DNA from: Botrytis cinerea B05.10
Taxonomy: Eukaryota > Ascomycota > Leotiomycetes > Helotiales > Sclerotiniaceae
DNA length: 64,000 bases
Assembly (NCBI RefSeq): GCF_000143535.2
Contig: NC_037324.1
Span: forward strand, 248,001 to 312,000
Direction of reading: 5' to 3'
Each line of letters starts with the position of its first letter. The stretch's first letter is position 1. Positions 45,928-56,444 of this stretch are shown in pieces. Made by a program: the position numbers and the translations under genes. Below the pieces are notes generated by a model that did no database searches, was not told where the DNA came from, and saw only the letters and a list, made by a program, of their open reading frames with translations.

Positions 45928-47547
45928 ATGAATCACCCCTTCACCAATAACAATGTAGCTGTACCTCGTACCTCATTGCCAAGGATAGATCATGGAGCTC
46001 TCATCCAAGCCAACTTAAAAAATCATAAACATAAGTTTTTCTTCGTTGAAAAGACTTCTTCCAACGAAAGAAGTCCTTCCGTTCCTGCTGAGGATGATGT
46101 GCCGACAGATGAGGAAAGCTCGGATGGAGAAAGCTCGGATGAAGACACAACATGTCAGGAATGCGATTGGAACATTCATAGAGCTCAAAAATTTGTCGTA
46201 TTGCACCCATGCAATTGCACTTTTCATCTTGGCTGTATAAACGAGGATTTTTATAAAGATCCCAAATGCCATAAGTGCAAGACAGACAGTATGAAGCTTC
46301 GTCGCATGACTCCTTTTGAAGGTCGTTTTGTCGATAAGCCACTCGAGCTTATATACGTCAAATTATGTATCGAAAATCGGGGGATATACCAACGGATGCA
46401 TCAATCCTCAGTCCAAGACAGTCAATCTAGAAGCAATTTTTCTTCTCCTGTGGATCTTATCGCCGTCCGGCGATTGGTTTACGAAACAGACCTATACTGT
46501 GACTCCGGTCGCTCAGGGCGAGCCCTTGACTCTATAGAAATCTGCAAGCAAATTTTTAGATATGATCCTAATGCTAAGGATCGCATGCGTGCTTGGATAC
46601 AACGCGAAGTTCGAGCATTAAATCGGATCACAATAGAGCCTGATCACATGCATTTATTCGAAAATATTGTTATAACTACGTTGCAGATGGAGAAGAATAC
46701 TGAGGAACAGAAGAAGAGAAAAGACTATGCGGTACACATAGTGAAAGGTATTCTGGGTGCATATACCAATTTGTTCTTGCATACGGCCCGTGCGTTCTTG
46801 ACAAGCTTCTGTCAGACTTTGGAAGAATGGGATCGCGCCGTGACATATCCTGAAGAGGAGCCATACGACTCCAACATTGTAGCACCTCCACCAGCAAGAC
46901 CCTCTAGACCTAGTCTTATACGATCATCAGGACCAAATTTTGCTTACACCGGACAGAGTTTTCAAAGCATTTGGAGCTCCAATAATGCACAGCCTTATGG
47001 TGCTATTCTCCCCGCGACCGCGGAAGAGTCTGCTGCGCATTCAGTTGATCAGAATCTGCCACAGGCAACTACACTTTCTTCCGTTGTGCATTTAGAACAT
47101 GTGTCTAGATCGGTCATACTACTTCCTTCTTCTGCCTCTTTGCAGAATGACCTGATCCCTAGCAACTGTAACACAAGATGCACCGTCATGCAAGATGTAG
47201 CGGTTCTAGAACTTCTCCAAAACAAAAGATACCGCGGCTTTCTCTCTCGGATAAGATTTCGGAAGCTACGAGCTAGATCTTTTCTTTCCCGGTTGCGTTC
47301 CGTTCACCATGAAGAGTCCAATCTTCAAGTGATGTTGGCTGATGTAGAGCAGTCGAATGCTACATTAGTCGCTTCTGACAATGTAGAGGATTGCAAGACT
47401 CATGATAATGCCGATGCCTCGCCTAAAAAACTCGGTCTTCGCAAAAAGCTTTCTCGCAGGATTAATAAAATTTCTCAATCCGTGAGACAATCTTCCAAGA
47501 AATCTTCCAAGGGACTCGACTGGGAGAAAGAGCAGGACATCAGATGA
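45928..47547 (+). CDS. RING-CH-like zinc finger protein, probable E3 ubiquitin ligase (paralog A)
   Basis: Single coding exon of 539 aa, ATG in context CGCAATGAA. After an acidic Ser-rich stretch (55-74), eight metal ligands follow as C76, C79, C95, C97, H100, C103, C114 and C117, the C4HC3 order of RING-CH fingers. This suggests E3 ubiquitin ligase activity, but the spacing is not typical of membrane MARCH proteins and no membrane span is seen. The middle (about 185-320) is helical, with RMRAWIQREVRALNRITIE and FLHTARAFLTSFCQTLEEWDR. The C-terminal third is Ser-rich and basic, ending in LGLRKKLSRRINKISQSVR, a possible nuclear or membrane-binding tail. Leader intron 45844-45894 and a likely 3' UTR intron 47586-47656 are visible. 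The helical part resembles the RING gene at 50647. Substrates are unknown. Confidence 0.78.
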   Translation: MNHPFTNNNVAVPRTSLPRIDHGALIQANLKNHKHKFFFVEKTSSNERSPSVPAEDDVPTDEESSDGESSDEDTTCQECDWNIHRAQKFVVLHPCNCTFHLGCINEDFYKDPKCHKCKTDSMKLRRMTPFEGRFVDKPLELIYVKLCIENRGIYQRMHQSSVQDSQSRSNFSSPVDLIAVRRLVYETDLYCDSGRSGRALDSIEICKQIFRYDPNAKDRMRAWIQREVRALNRITIEPDHMHLFENIVITTLQMEKNTEEQKKRKDYAVHIVKGILGAYTNLFLHTARAFLTSFCQTLEEWDRAVTYPEEEPYDSNIVAPPPARPSRPSLIRSSGPNFAYTGQSFQSIWSSNNAQPYGAILPATAEESAAHSVDQNLPQATTLSSVVHLEHVSRSVILLPSSASLQNDLIPSNCNTRCTVMQDVAVLELLQNKRYRGFLSRIRFRKLRARSFLSRLRSVHHEESNLQVMLADVEQSNATLVASDNVEDCKTHDNADASPKKLGLRKKLSRRINKISQSVRQSSKKSSKGLDWEKEQDIR

Positions 47548-50500
47548 GAAATTTGGCTGTGTAGATTCAGCAGAAAGCTTCTCGAGTAAGTACCTAATCA
47601 CTGATCATGAAATTTTAATGTTGTCACATGTAAGCTAAATTTTCGTGTTTTCATAGGATAGCAACACATTATATTATACAAAGGAGTTTTGGGAATGGCA
47701 CACCATATATTATGATGGCATAAATTTCTTGCCACTTGACATTCTGGTGGGTGAGCGGTAAAAGGTTTCAACTTTGTACAGCCAGTATTATTAAAAGTTA
47801 TTTCGCATTGTTTTTTCCCCGGAAGTACAGCTCTTGTTGTAATCTGGGGAATAGCAATTTTGAAATCATGAGATATAGTGTTGGTTTTGTATGCTAGAAT
47901 TGTATGTAAATTTGGGTTTGTTCACTTGTGCTTCTGTAGTTTGTCTAGTCAAAAAATTAAAGATCTTTTCTACATCATGCCAGCCAGTAATGGAGATAGA
48001 AGTTGATCGTGTAAGAAATGGATTCAAAAGCCACATACTCAAAATATCAATTTTACACATTGTGACGAGAGCTTCCTCAAGACAGAACGCCTTGAATCAT
48101 GAAGCGCAAAGGTGCTTAGCCTTCGGTTCATCTTTCTTCCTTCCAGTCAAGACAAGAGAAGAAATAGTTAGTGTTCTAATCCTAGTAGAGCTTTCAATTT
48201 TCTGGTTGGAGTTTATAGGGAGAAGATTCTTGATTGTCGCATGTAGCTGATGATTAAATTCATTACATAGAGTGTAGAAGATGGACAGATACCCTCGTAC
48301 TCGCGCATTTCAATATATGTTTTGTGAATCGTGACCATGAATTCCGTCGACAAGCACTTCTCCAGTTCCGCGCTTCATGTGTACTAAACCATTTTAAGGA
48401 ACTAATTTTGTGTTCCAGAAGACTTTTCTTCGCGCAAAATTACCTCAACCGATGATTAACTGTCTCAAATTAGAAAGAAACAAAAGTTTTACACCCTACA
48501 GAAGAAATTTGGAGATGAAGTGCAATCTATGGGAATCCAGCTTCAGGAAGTTAAAAGAAATGACCAAAGAGGATTTCCATCTTGAATAATTCTAGGTTCT
48601 ATTGCCACCTTTTCTTAGGAGCGAAGCAAACTATAGTGCAAAGTCCCCTAGCTAGGCAGGTAGGTGGTGTGGTACAGGAATCTTGAATTTTCCTATTATC
48701 AAAATGAATATCTATCGTGAGAATGTTGACTTAAATTTTTATTTACACGTGCGAAATATACAAGAGAACTGTTTACAAGGTCGAAGGACTGATAAAGTAG
48801 CTATCTAAATACCATTTGCTATTATCCATCCATCGCGGCTGAGAACAATCTGGGTGGACTGCATCGCGTCTAACTTTCGTGACTCGAGGATTCTGTCAGA
48901 AGTCCCCAGATAATAGTAGTAATAATTCAGATACAAGGGCCCAGATTGTTTTGGGATTTAAGAGTGTTGATTAAGATTTCGGCAGTGGCACTGTGGCTAC
49001 CATTAAGCCATCATGCCCCTGTTGGGCATGAATCTCGATTACATTAGAGCTTATATACCCTATTGGTGCTAGCTCCTTCTTCTTCCATCCTGAAGTTTTC
49101 TTGCTTTGGAAAAGACGATGATTGCACTAAGAATGGCACTAACTCTAACTCTATACTGAAAATATGGGGATCTTGTCTATATCAGTACTAGAATCCCAGC
49201 TTTAATTACCCAAAGCGAGTAGGCTGATTTACAAAGAAGTCATAGCTGGTGGAAATGGACTAAGAAATGCCTGAGTGTATATGATATTATTTTTTGACTC
49301 TTCATGGCAAACCTTGATTTGCTATGGCTAGATCCGAACTAAATGATAAACAAAGCACTGATAAATACTATGTGATGCTGGTAGTCTACGTCTATTCCGC
49401 CGATCAAATGGTGTAAACACTTTCTATAGTATTACTTAGACTTGGTGCTGCGGGAACATCCGGTGCGGAAGCACTTCTTCTCAATAATCTTTTATTTGAG
49501 GGCATCGTCGCAGTAACTCAAAAATATTTCATGTGTAATATGTAGAAGTGACAATATTGATAGATGTTCCCGTCAGAGGATTTAAGATGGTAATGTTTCT
49601 ATTTATGTGATGAAAGTCATATCATAAGAATGAAAGTATCAATAACACAAAATTCTTCTATATCGGCCTAGCTTCGGGTACATGGTATGATCTATATAGG
49701 GCTGGTGCTACAAGATTTTGCTGTGTTCTACTTCATCCCTAGCTAAGCGGAGTTTGACCCCCTAATTGTACATAAGTGGGTCTAAAATTGGTCAACATGC
49801 ATTCCAGTAAATAAACGTGATCCCTATCGATAACTACCTATGATAGAATCCAAGCACGATCGGTTTACGACAATGGGCTTGACACGGTATCCTTTTCATT
49901 GGATCTTGATTTATGATCGTCATTGAGATGTACTCAACCAGTGATACCTCTCAAGACTTAAAAGAAGCCTGCTGTAGAGCTCATTGCTTAATTTCTCATC
50001 TTTCTGAGTGTGCCAAATTACAGGCAGTATGTGTCAACCCTTTCAGGAATGGCCAAAAGCAAGAATGGTCAAGAGAAATACTAGAAGAGGCCTATTCAGT
50101 GCAAGATTCTCTACATGTTCTTTCACGCATATCTCCCAATTCGTTTATTGAGACAATAGGTTCTTCAAACAATGCTCCCAGTTGATCACGTGTTAGTCCA
50201 TCAGTTTACGACTTACTAGCGTAGAATTTTAGTCATTTCCCCAGTCCTCATTTCATGATTTGAACTCATCTTGAACTTAAAAGTATTCTAGAGATACTGG
50301 AAGGAGCCCCTGGTACCCCTGACTCGTGTATCCACTGCCAACTTAATTTCAATGCGATTACTCCTGCCCTTGTAGGGATTATTTAGGCAGTAAGTCGAGA
50401 TGAAATACTTCCTGGATTTCAGCTCTCTTCCGTAGACAGGAAAATAGGTCTCACTTGATAGACCTGTGATCAACTGGTACCAAGAGATACTTACTGTTAG

Positions 50501-50646
50501 ATCACGTTTTTAGTAACACACTAAAAAGCTATGGATATTTACTCACCTTCCCCGCCAAATTCTTCTACTTTCCTTTGATCAAGTTTCACGCCCACAGAAG
50601 CGTGGATTCAAATTTTTTCCATTCAAAAATCTATTCACAACTCGAT
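47548..50646. other. Gene-poor spacer between the two RING genes
   Basis: A/T-rich spacer with no supported gene. An ATG-started frame of 90 codons at 49913-50185 has no recognisable domain. A small nested inverted repeat is noted at 49755-49795. Confidence 0.5.
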
Positions 50647-51519
50647 ATGGCATCGGTCGGAGCCTCCAGCGAGATGGATAGAGAATGTGTAATCTGTCTA
50701 TCTCCACTTAATACCATCCCTCATGAGAATGTAGACTGCAAAACATGCGAGATCATTGTTTGCTCGACTGCCTCAATCCCGTCTTGTGGTCATCGAGACT
50801 TTCACTATTGTTGTTTGAATCAATGGAAGGATAGCAATAGAAGCACATGTCCCGTTTGTAGGGCTCATTTCACGATTTTCAATCGCTTCCTTAATTTTGG
50901 TATGATCAATATGGCGGCCCAGGCTCCACCAACTCCTTCAACTTTCCAACAGGATCGCACTTCGTATGTGTATTTCATGGGCCGGAATGTTGAACGCACA
51001 AAGATATACGCTTATCGACTCCTATCTCACCCTATCGGTGGCGAGTTTCACAAATTCACCCCTCAAGATATCGCCGGTAGCGAAATCTTGCAACGTCGAG
51101 TCCGTGATTTTACACTCCGCGAGTTTCAGAAAGCATTCTTGCCTTTTCCTCTGCGCAATATCACGCGATTGGAGGAAGTATGCAACGAGATCCCCAACTA
51201 TATTGTAGACATTCTAAAGATATATCATCTTCGTGAGAATGTTAATGAACTCAAAAGAGAAATGGCATGCATTTTTCGCAGGAGAAACCATGCAGAGATA
51301 TTCTTGCATGAGTTGAGATCGTGGATGGAAAGCGGATATGATACTTTGGATCTATGGGATCAAAAGACAGGGTACACTGCACCTCCTCTCAGATTAAGGC
51401 CTGCCATGCCACAAAGAGGTGTTCCGTACATTGCACCTCCTTTCAGACTAAGGCCAGTCATGCGACGAAGTGTTCCATTCACGCCAGTGAATATGTCCCT
51501 TTTTCCCTCAAATATTTGA
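50647..51519 (+). CDS. RING-H2 finger protein, probable E3 ubiquitin ligase (paralog B)
   Basis: Single exon of 290 aa; the frame is open upstream, but the first ATG is at 50647. The RING has ligands C14, C17, C47, H49, H53, C56, C68 and C71 (C3H2C3), with W60 near the expected E2-contact position, so E3 ligase activity is likely. An extra Cys cluster (CKTC) lies in the first loop. The rest (about 110-250) is helical, with RRVRDFTLREFQKAFLPF, KREMACIFRRRNHAEIF and LHELRSWMESGYDTLDLWDQ; the order and spacing echo the helical part of the RING gene at 45928. Residues about 242-276 are two imperfect copies of an 18-residue unit rich in Pro and Arg (APPLRLRPAMPQRG). No membrane span. No known substrate. 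Confidence 0.82.
   Translation: MASVGASSEMDRECVICLSPLNTIPHENVDCKTCEIIVCSTASIPSCGHRDFHYCCLNQWKDSNRSTCPVCRAHFTIFNRFLNFGMINMAAQAPPTPSTFQQDRTSYVYFMGRNVERTKIYAYRLLSHPIGGEFHKFTPQDIAGSEILQRRVRDFTLREFQKAFLPFPLRNITRLEEVCNEIPNYIVDILKIYHLRENVNELKREMACIFRRRNHAEIFLHELRSWMESGYDTLDLWDQKTGYTAPPLRLRPAMPQRGVPYIAPPFRLRPVMRRSVPFTPVNMSLFPSNI
51372..51476 (+). repeat. In-frame tandem duplication (54 and 51 bp) at the C-terminus of RING paralog B
   Basis: Two adjacent copies, each starting GTACA-TGCACCTCCT-like and ending GTTCC, encode APPLRLRPAMP and APPFRLRPVMR. The second copy lacks one codon. Confidence 0.8.
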
Positions 51520-54500
51520 TTTTTAGACTCGACAGCCGCACCCAGCCAGCCAAACCATCATTCAAACCACGCACACTGCACTCTCCTTTCTTTTGTACAC
51601 GCCAGCTCTACAGTTTGTTGTCGGATAGCATAGCAACGTACGATATCGATTATGCAAATTAGCGACATTCATACCATCTACCTTAGAGCGACAAATTATC
51701 ATCAACTTTCCAATCTACCTCTTCTAGGAGGGCATCGATGACTAGGCAGCCGACTTCAGATCAACAACCTACCAGTATTTTTATGTAGAATTTGTTTAAG
51801 ATACTAGATTCATGGTTGGATCGTTGGATGCGTATTTTATTATCGTATTTTTACTTTTCTTGTTTCTTTTATTCGTCAATCTTCCGTGTTTCTTTGGGCT
51901 TTTCTTTTGGTGTAGTGGAAATATGGATGTACGTTGTATAACTTATAGAGATGACATTGTGAGAATCGGAATGTTTATTTGCCAGCAAGGAAGGGTAAGA
52001 TGCTACTCATTGTTCTCAAATGGGTAGTGGATGGAAAAGCAAACTTAACGAGCTGGCCTCTATTGTACAAGTTAATGTCTGTTGCTTCTCTTCTGTCGTT
52101 TATTTCTTTTAAAACGTAGTTATTAGTTATGTATGGTAGTGAATGAAACGCTTTGGCTGGCTTTAAAATCAAATTATACGGTCCTAATTATTATAAAGAT
52201 GACTCTTCTGAAGCTCGTATGTGTTGAAATTCATGATAACTAATCGCAAAATCAAGACTATATGAACATTTTGTGAGAACAAGCCGTATTTTGGAAAATG
52301 ATATAAAATGATACAATGAATTTAATTCTCTCTCGTACTAATAGTCTTCTCTTCTTGAGAGTTTTTACCTCCAAAATTAAATGGAAGCTGTTTAAGAGTT
52401 TAGAAGAAACATATTATTCAGAGTGAAAATGGATGATTTCTGTCGGCTAGACATGAAAATATTGCGACGTTTGTGAAAGTTTTTAAAGCCTGTAACTTAA
52501 CTTTGATCACTATATCTAGGCATGGGTCTAGGTTTCGGACTAGAGGGGGAGAACTGTAATCTGGATATCCGATGGGAACAATAATGGTGGTTTCCTACTC
52601 GCACGCAGCTCCCATGGTTCTCTTATGACAATTTTGCCAGAATCGCAATTCTGACTTTATGACATTTTGAAAATCACTCGAAGTACGGCATGGCTAGTTT
52701 TTGAATACATGAACTTACTTTCACGAAATATGCATTGGTCTGGTGGGCTTTTAGACTGGTCTGGAAAGTAGGAGCATAATTTGTCGAACATGGTCCTAAC
52801 GAGAATGGGTTCCTTCCTTAATCACACGACAATTTCCACCCATACCTACTTTATATCTTTTAAACTGTCGATACCTCCGTTCGAAATCAGAAACAATTAC
52901 TATGTCTTTTTTCAATACTCCAACAAGATACTAATAAGATGAGAAAACTTCTATGATTCATATTTATCATCAACACGGTAGTTACATCCAAATCTCGTAG
53001 GGAGAAGTACACACAGCACTAGCATTATTCATTCCCGTACTGAGTGTCAACCCCATCTAACTATCTCTTCCCTATACCAATCTAGACATAAAGAACAATT
53101 TTCATGTGCCCCTGGCGCACATTTGATGCTTTGCTTGTCTCTAGTCTCGACCGTTTGGCAGCACTCATCTCTCTCTACCGTAAGCCGGACCACTTTCAAG
53201 AACTGTACATCAGTAAGTTTCGTCTCATATCAGCAGCAAAGTTCTATGCCAGACTTAGACTTTCATCATTTCAGACAAAACTCTCCAGCATAGCCTGTGG
53301 ATGAACTGGAACTCATCTGATTCCAGCATCTTTCTGCGGTCTCGTGTACTGATTGCGCACTCGCACAGACGACTACTCCTTTCTCGTTTACTATTCAAAA
53401 TGCTAATTTCATAAGAGCAGCAACCCTCCATATGGAATCGCATTCCATAACCAGTATCCATTGCCGAATCTCTACACTACCTATCGTCGAACCGAAATTT
53501 CAAATTAATATCGCTAAACGTAAAAGGAGAATGGCGCGAGAAGGGCCATACGAGCATAGAAAATGGACATCTAACCTCCGCTACAAGAACCAAAAGATGG
53601 AATCCAATAGAATTTACATATATACAATCTACAAAGGAGGAGTTAGGCACATTTATCCTCTTGTCGATATCTAGAATGAAAGTTTCAAGAGTGTGTTTCT
53701 GCGTGCTCATCAGGATTCCTGGTCTTGATTTACAATGAGAGACTCTGCGAACAACAGTAAGAAATTTACGGTTCCTTTCAGTTTTTTTCTTGTTCACGCA
53801 TCACAATCTGGGGAAGGGGAGGGGGAGGTATTTGGACAGAAGTCGCAGTTAAAGCTCCTCAAAATAGACGCTAGAATACGTTCGCAACGGTTCTTCGCAT
53901 ACTCAAGGCTGACAGCATTTGGAAAATTGCTGCAATATTTCCACCAGCATATGAGATCTGTCTCCTTGAAATTTTTACATTCTTTTTTCCTCCTTCTCGT
54001 CAGGCTAAGAATGCCAGTCTTGTATTCACCATTCAGCTTCTCGTCCACAAATGTGCACATTTCTCACGGGTTTTAATTACGACTCTGCAATCTGCGATCT
54101 TGAGTTCTATTTCTCGTTTCACAGTCCTCTCCCTATCTAATTTCCTTCCCACTTCCGACCTTCCTATTTGAAATATTCCACTATTTCTCATTACATACAT
54201 ATTCTGCTAACTCTCTACGCACAGAAAACCACCTTATTTCGTCAACTTTCTACCCAATTTCTTGAACTTTCAACCTCATAAACGAAGCAACCTCCATTCA
54301 TCTACTGCAATCCACGGCAGACTATTTTTTACGTCTCTGCTGTTCAACAAATTCGAACAATTTTATAAAAGGGTTGGAAGAAAAATGATGGGGGCAAATG
54401 GTGATCAGGAATTGAGTCCCTTTTTGCGTTTTACAATGATATATCCTCGAGGTCCCAATTTTATTTCTTCTCCAGCGAGAGGGTTCTGATTCCAAGCCAG

Positions 54501-55291
54501 CAACAAGTCAATGAGGTCGAAACCACGATTTGAAAATTTCGTAAACTTGGGCTGCTCCATTTTTAAGATGGCGGTACTTGTTTCCAATTTCCTTGTCTTT
54601 ACTCCATCATGGGTTGTATCTTAGGCTTCTCACAAAATAACCAGAAGGTAACAGTGTAAACAAAGACAAACTGCGACTTCAAGTTTAATTTTTCCCTAGT
54701 TATTCGTTACCTACTTTCTCTCTCATCTTCTTCCAAACAACTTTGGTTCACGTAGATTCTCTCCGCCGTCATTCTTCGGGTTATTTGTTTTTCTTCTTCT
54801 TATATTTTACATGGAAGTAGACAAATAAGTGAACTTATCACAATCTGGAGATTTCACTCCTGTATTGGCTAGACGTTTAAATGAACCATGAATTATCCTT
54901 AGTTTTTGCTCTAAGCCATATCCACCGCTGCGGTCATCAAAAATTTCTTCTGCCTTGCCCAGAATTATGTAAGCTGATGTATACCTGAAGGACACCTCTT
55001 CGAGCTGTATATAGGAGTGAATTTCACTTTTCTTAATGTGCAATGTCATTCTTGTTGAATGTCTTTTAGATTTTATTCTCTAAGTACAAAGACTACTCAA
55101 TGGCTTGAGTCTTTAGAATTTCATATTTTAGAATTTTGAACATTCATATCCTCTCACGCATGACCTCCTCTGCATAGAGGCTCATTGGGATGTTTATCCG
55201 AGGTGATAGTCTATACATTATTCCTTATAAAGTCACTCGTAAGTGATATTGGCATCTAAAGGGCCGCAAATACTGTGACTAGGACTCAAAC
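51520..55291. other. Gene-poor region with a few small candidate frames
   Basis: I see no well-supported gene. Two ATG-started minus-strand frames look somewhat protein-like: 53794-54060 (Cys-rich, listed separately) and 54807-55049 (80 codons, no domain). The rest is A/T-rich spacer. Confidence 0.5.
53794..54060 (-). CDS. Small Cys-containing orphan protein, doubtful
   Basis: An ATG-started frame of 88 codons on the minus strand. The segment DLICWWKYCSNFPNAVSLEY, then AKNRCERILAS, then FNCDFCPN, resembles small fungal zinc-binding proteins of the type W-x-C-C-x-C, N-x-LSLEYAKNRCE, C-x2-C, but Cys and His are missing where ERCxH would be expected. It may be a decayed zinc-ribbon gene or chance. 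It has no known domain to confirm expression. Confidence 0.3.
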   Translation of the reverse strand: MCTFVDEKLNGEYKTGILSLTRRRKKECKNFKETDLICWWKYCSNFPNAVSLEYAKNRCERILASILRSFNCDFCPNTSPSPSPDCDA

Positions 55292-55910
55292 GTGCTTTGC
55301 TTTACCAGTGTCTCTTTTCTATTTCTATTAGCCACCAAATTCTCCTTCGTTCTTTTGAGAGCCTATCCAGGTCCATTCTTCACCAAGTTTATAGATTCAA
55401 ATGCCGGCTATAATAGTTTTAGGAAGTTTCTTTATCTTGTTACTCACTTCGGTCATCTAAAATATGGTTCACACATCCATCCATCTATTCTTTCCCACTG
55501 AAACAAGATACCTCAAAACACTCAAATATACCCAACTTCACCACCCAGAGTTCGTATACAGACCTTCCCCTAATCAGTCACTCTTTACCACCTCCAGCGC
55601 TCTCCATGATATCTTTTCCTCATGTCCATTTCCCATCTCAAATCCAAATCTACCATATAGAAAACAACTCTTCCCAGCCAATCTAGCCCAACCCCTTCAT
55701 AATCAAATTCATACCTACAAGCACACCTACTTCAAACCTCATATCAAAATCTTCTTTACTCTATCCCATCTAATCACTGTCAATAACTTAGAATCTATGA
55801 TGCTGTCAGATCGTTCGAGGAGAGATTCCAAGCTGGTGGTGAAGAATGACCTTGACGTGTTTTCGAATTTAGTGAGAAAAATTGTGAGTCGAGAGGAGAA
55901 GGGGAATTAG
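55292..55910 (+). pseudogene. Relic of a second cytochrome P450 (N-terminal part)
   Basis: A first open piece (55292-55480) reads a hydrophobic anchor, then the P450 hallmark LRAYPGPFFTKF and NSFRKFLYLVTHFGHLKYG. After a frameshift and about 55 unaligned bases, a second frame (from about 55545) reads FVYRPSPNQSLFTTSSALHD, matching the region that follows KYG in P450s, and continues to SREEKGN before a stop at 55908-55910. The ExxR motif, the heme loop and everything downstream are absent. It is therefore a truncated, frameshifted remnant, unrelated by position to the intact P450 at 22.9 kb. Confidence 0.6.
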
Positions 55911-56444
55911 AAGAACTAAAAGATATATCACTTCGTGTGAAAGATTGACTACTAATATAGGGAGACAGGTGGCTTTTAGTATGGGCATAGATTGTCAGCT
56001 ATAAGGGAGGACGAGAAGATCTTGAGTTGATTTAGATATAGCATACTGCTCTCTCCCTATTCCCCGCACCATCTCACCTGAATTCTCCTTCCTACTAGCT
56101 ACCTCGTCCCTCTCAGCTTCCTGGTCTCCACCCTCAAACTATTCCCCCTTCTCGCCTTCTTAACCAAAAACTGGCATCGAAATCTCAAAATCTATCCAAT
56201 ATATAATCAAAAATCTAATAACGATACCCCAAGATACAAATCATGACTTCTATGCTTAAGAATGCGAGGAAGAAATTATATCAAAATCAAAATCAAAAAG
56301 ACGTTTCTCTACATTTCGTAACTGCAAACCTATAGACTCTCCCATAAGCCACAATAGCAAAGTAAAGCAAGAAAATAAACACATCCTATCAACTCCAAAC
56401 TTCAAGTTTATTACATCCAATAAATCTTTATCTTCATCCTCGCC

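Noticed and set aside
47891..48250. 119-codon ATG-started frame downstream of RING paralog A
   Set aside because: There are no domain features, and it lies in A/T-rich DNA just after the gene. It is probably chance or distal 3' UTR.
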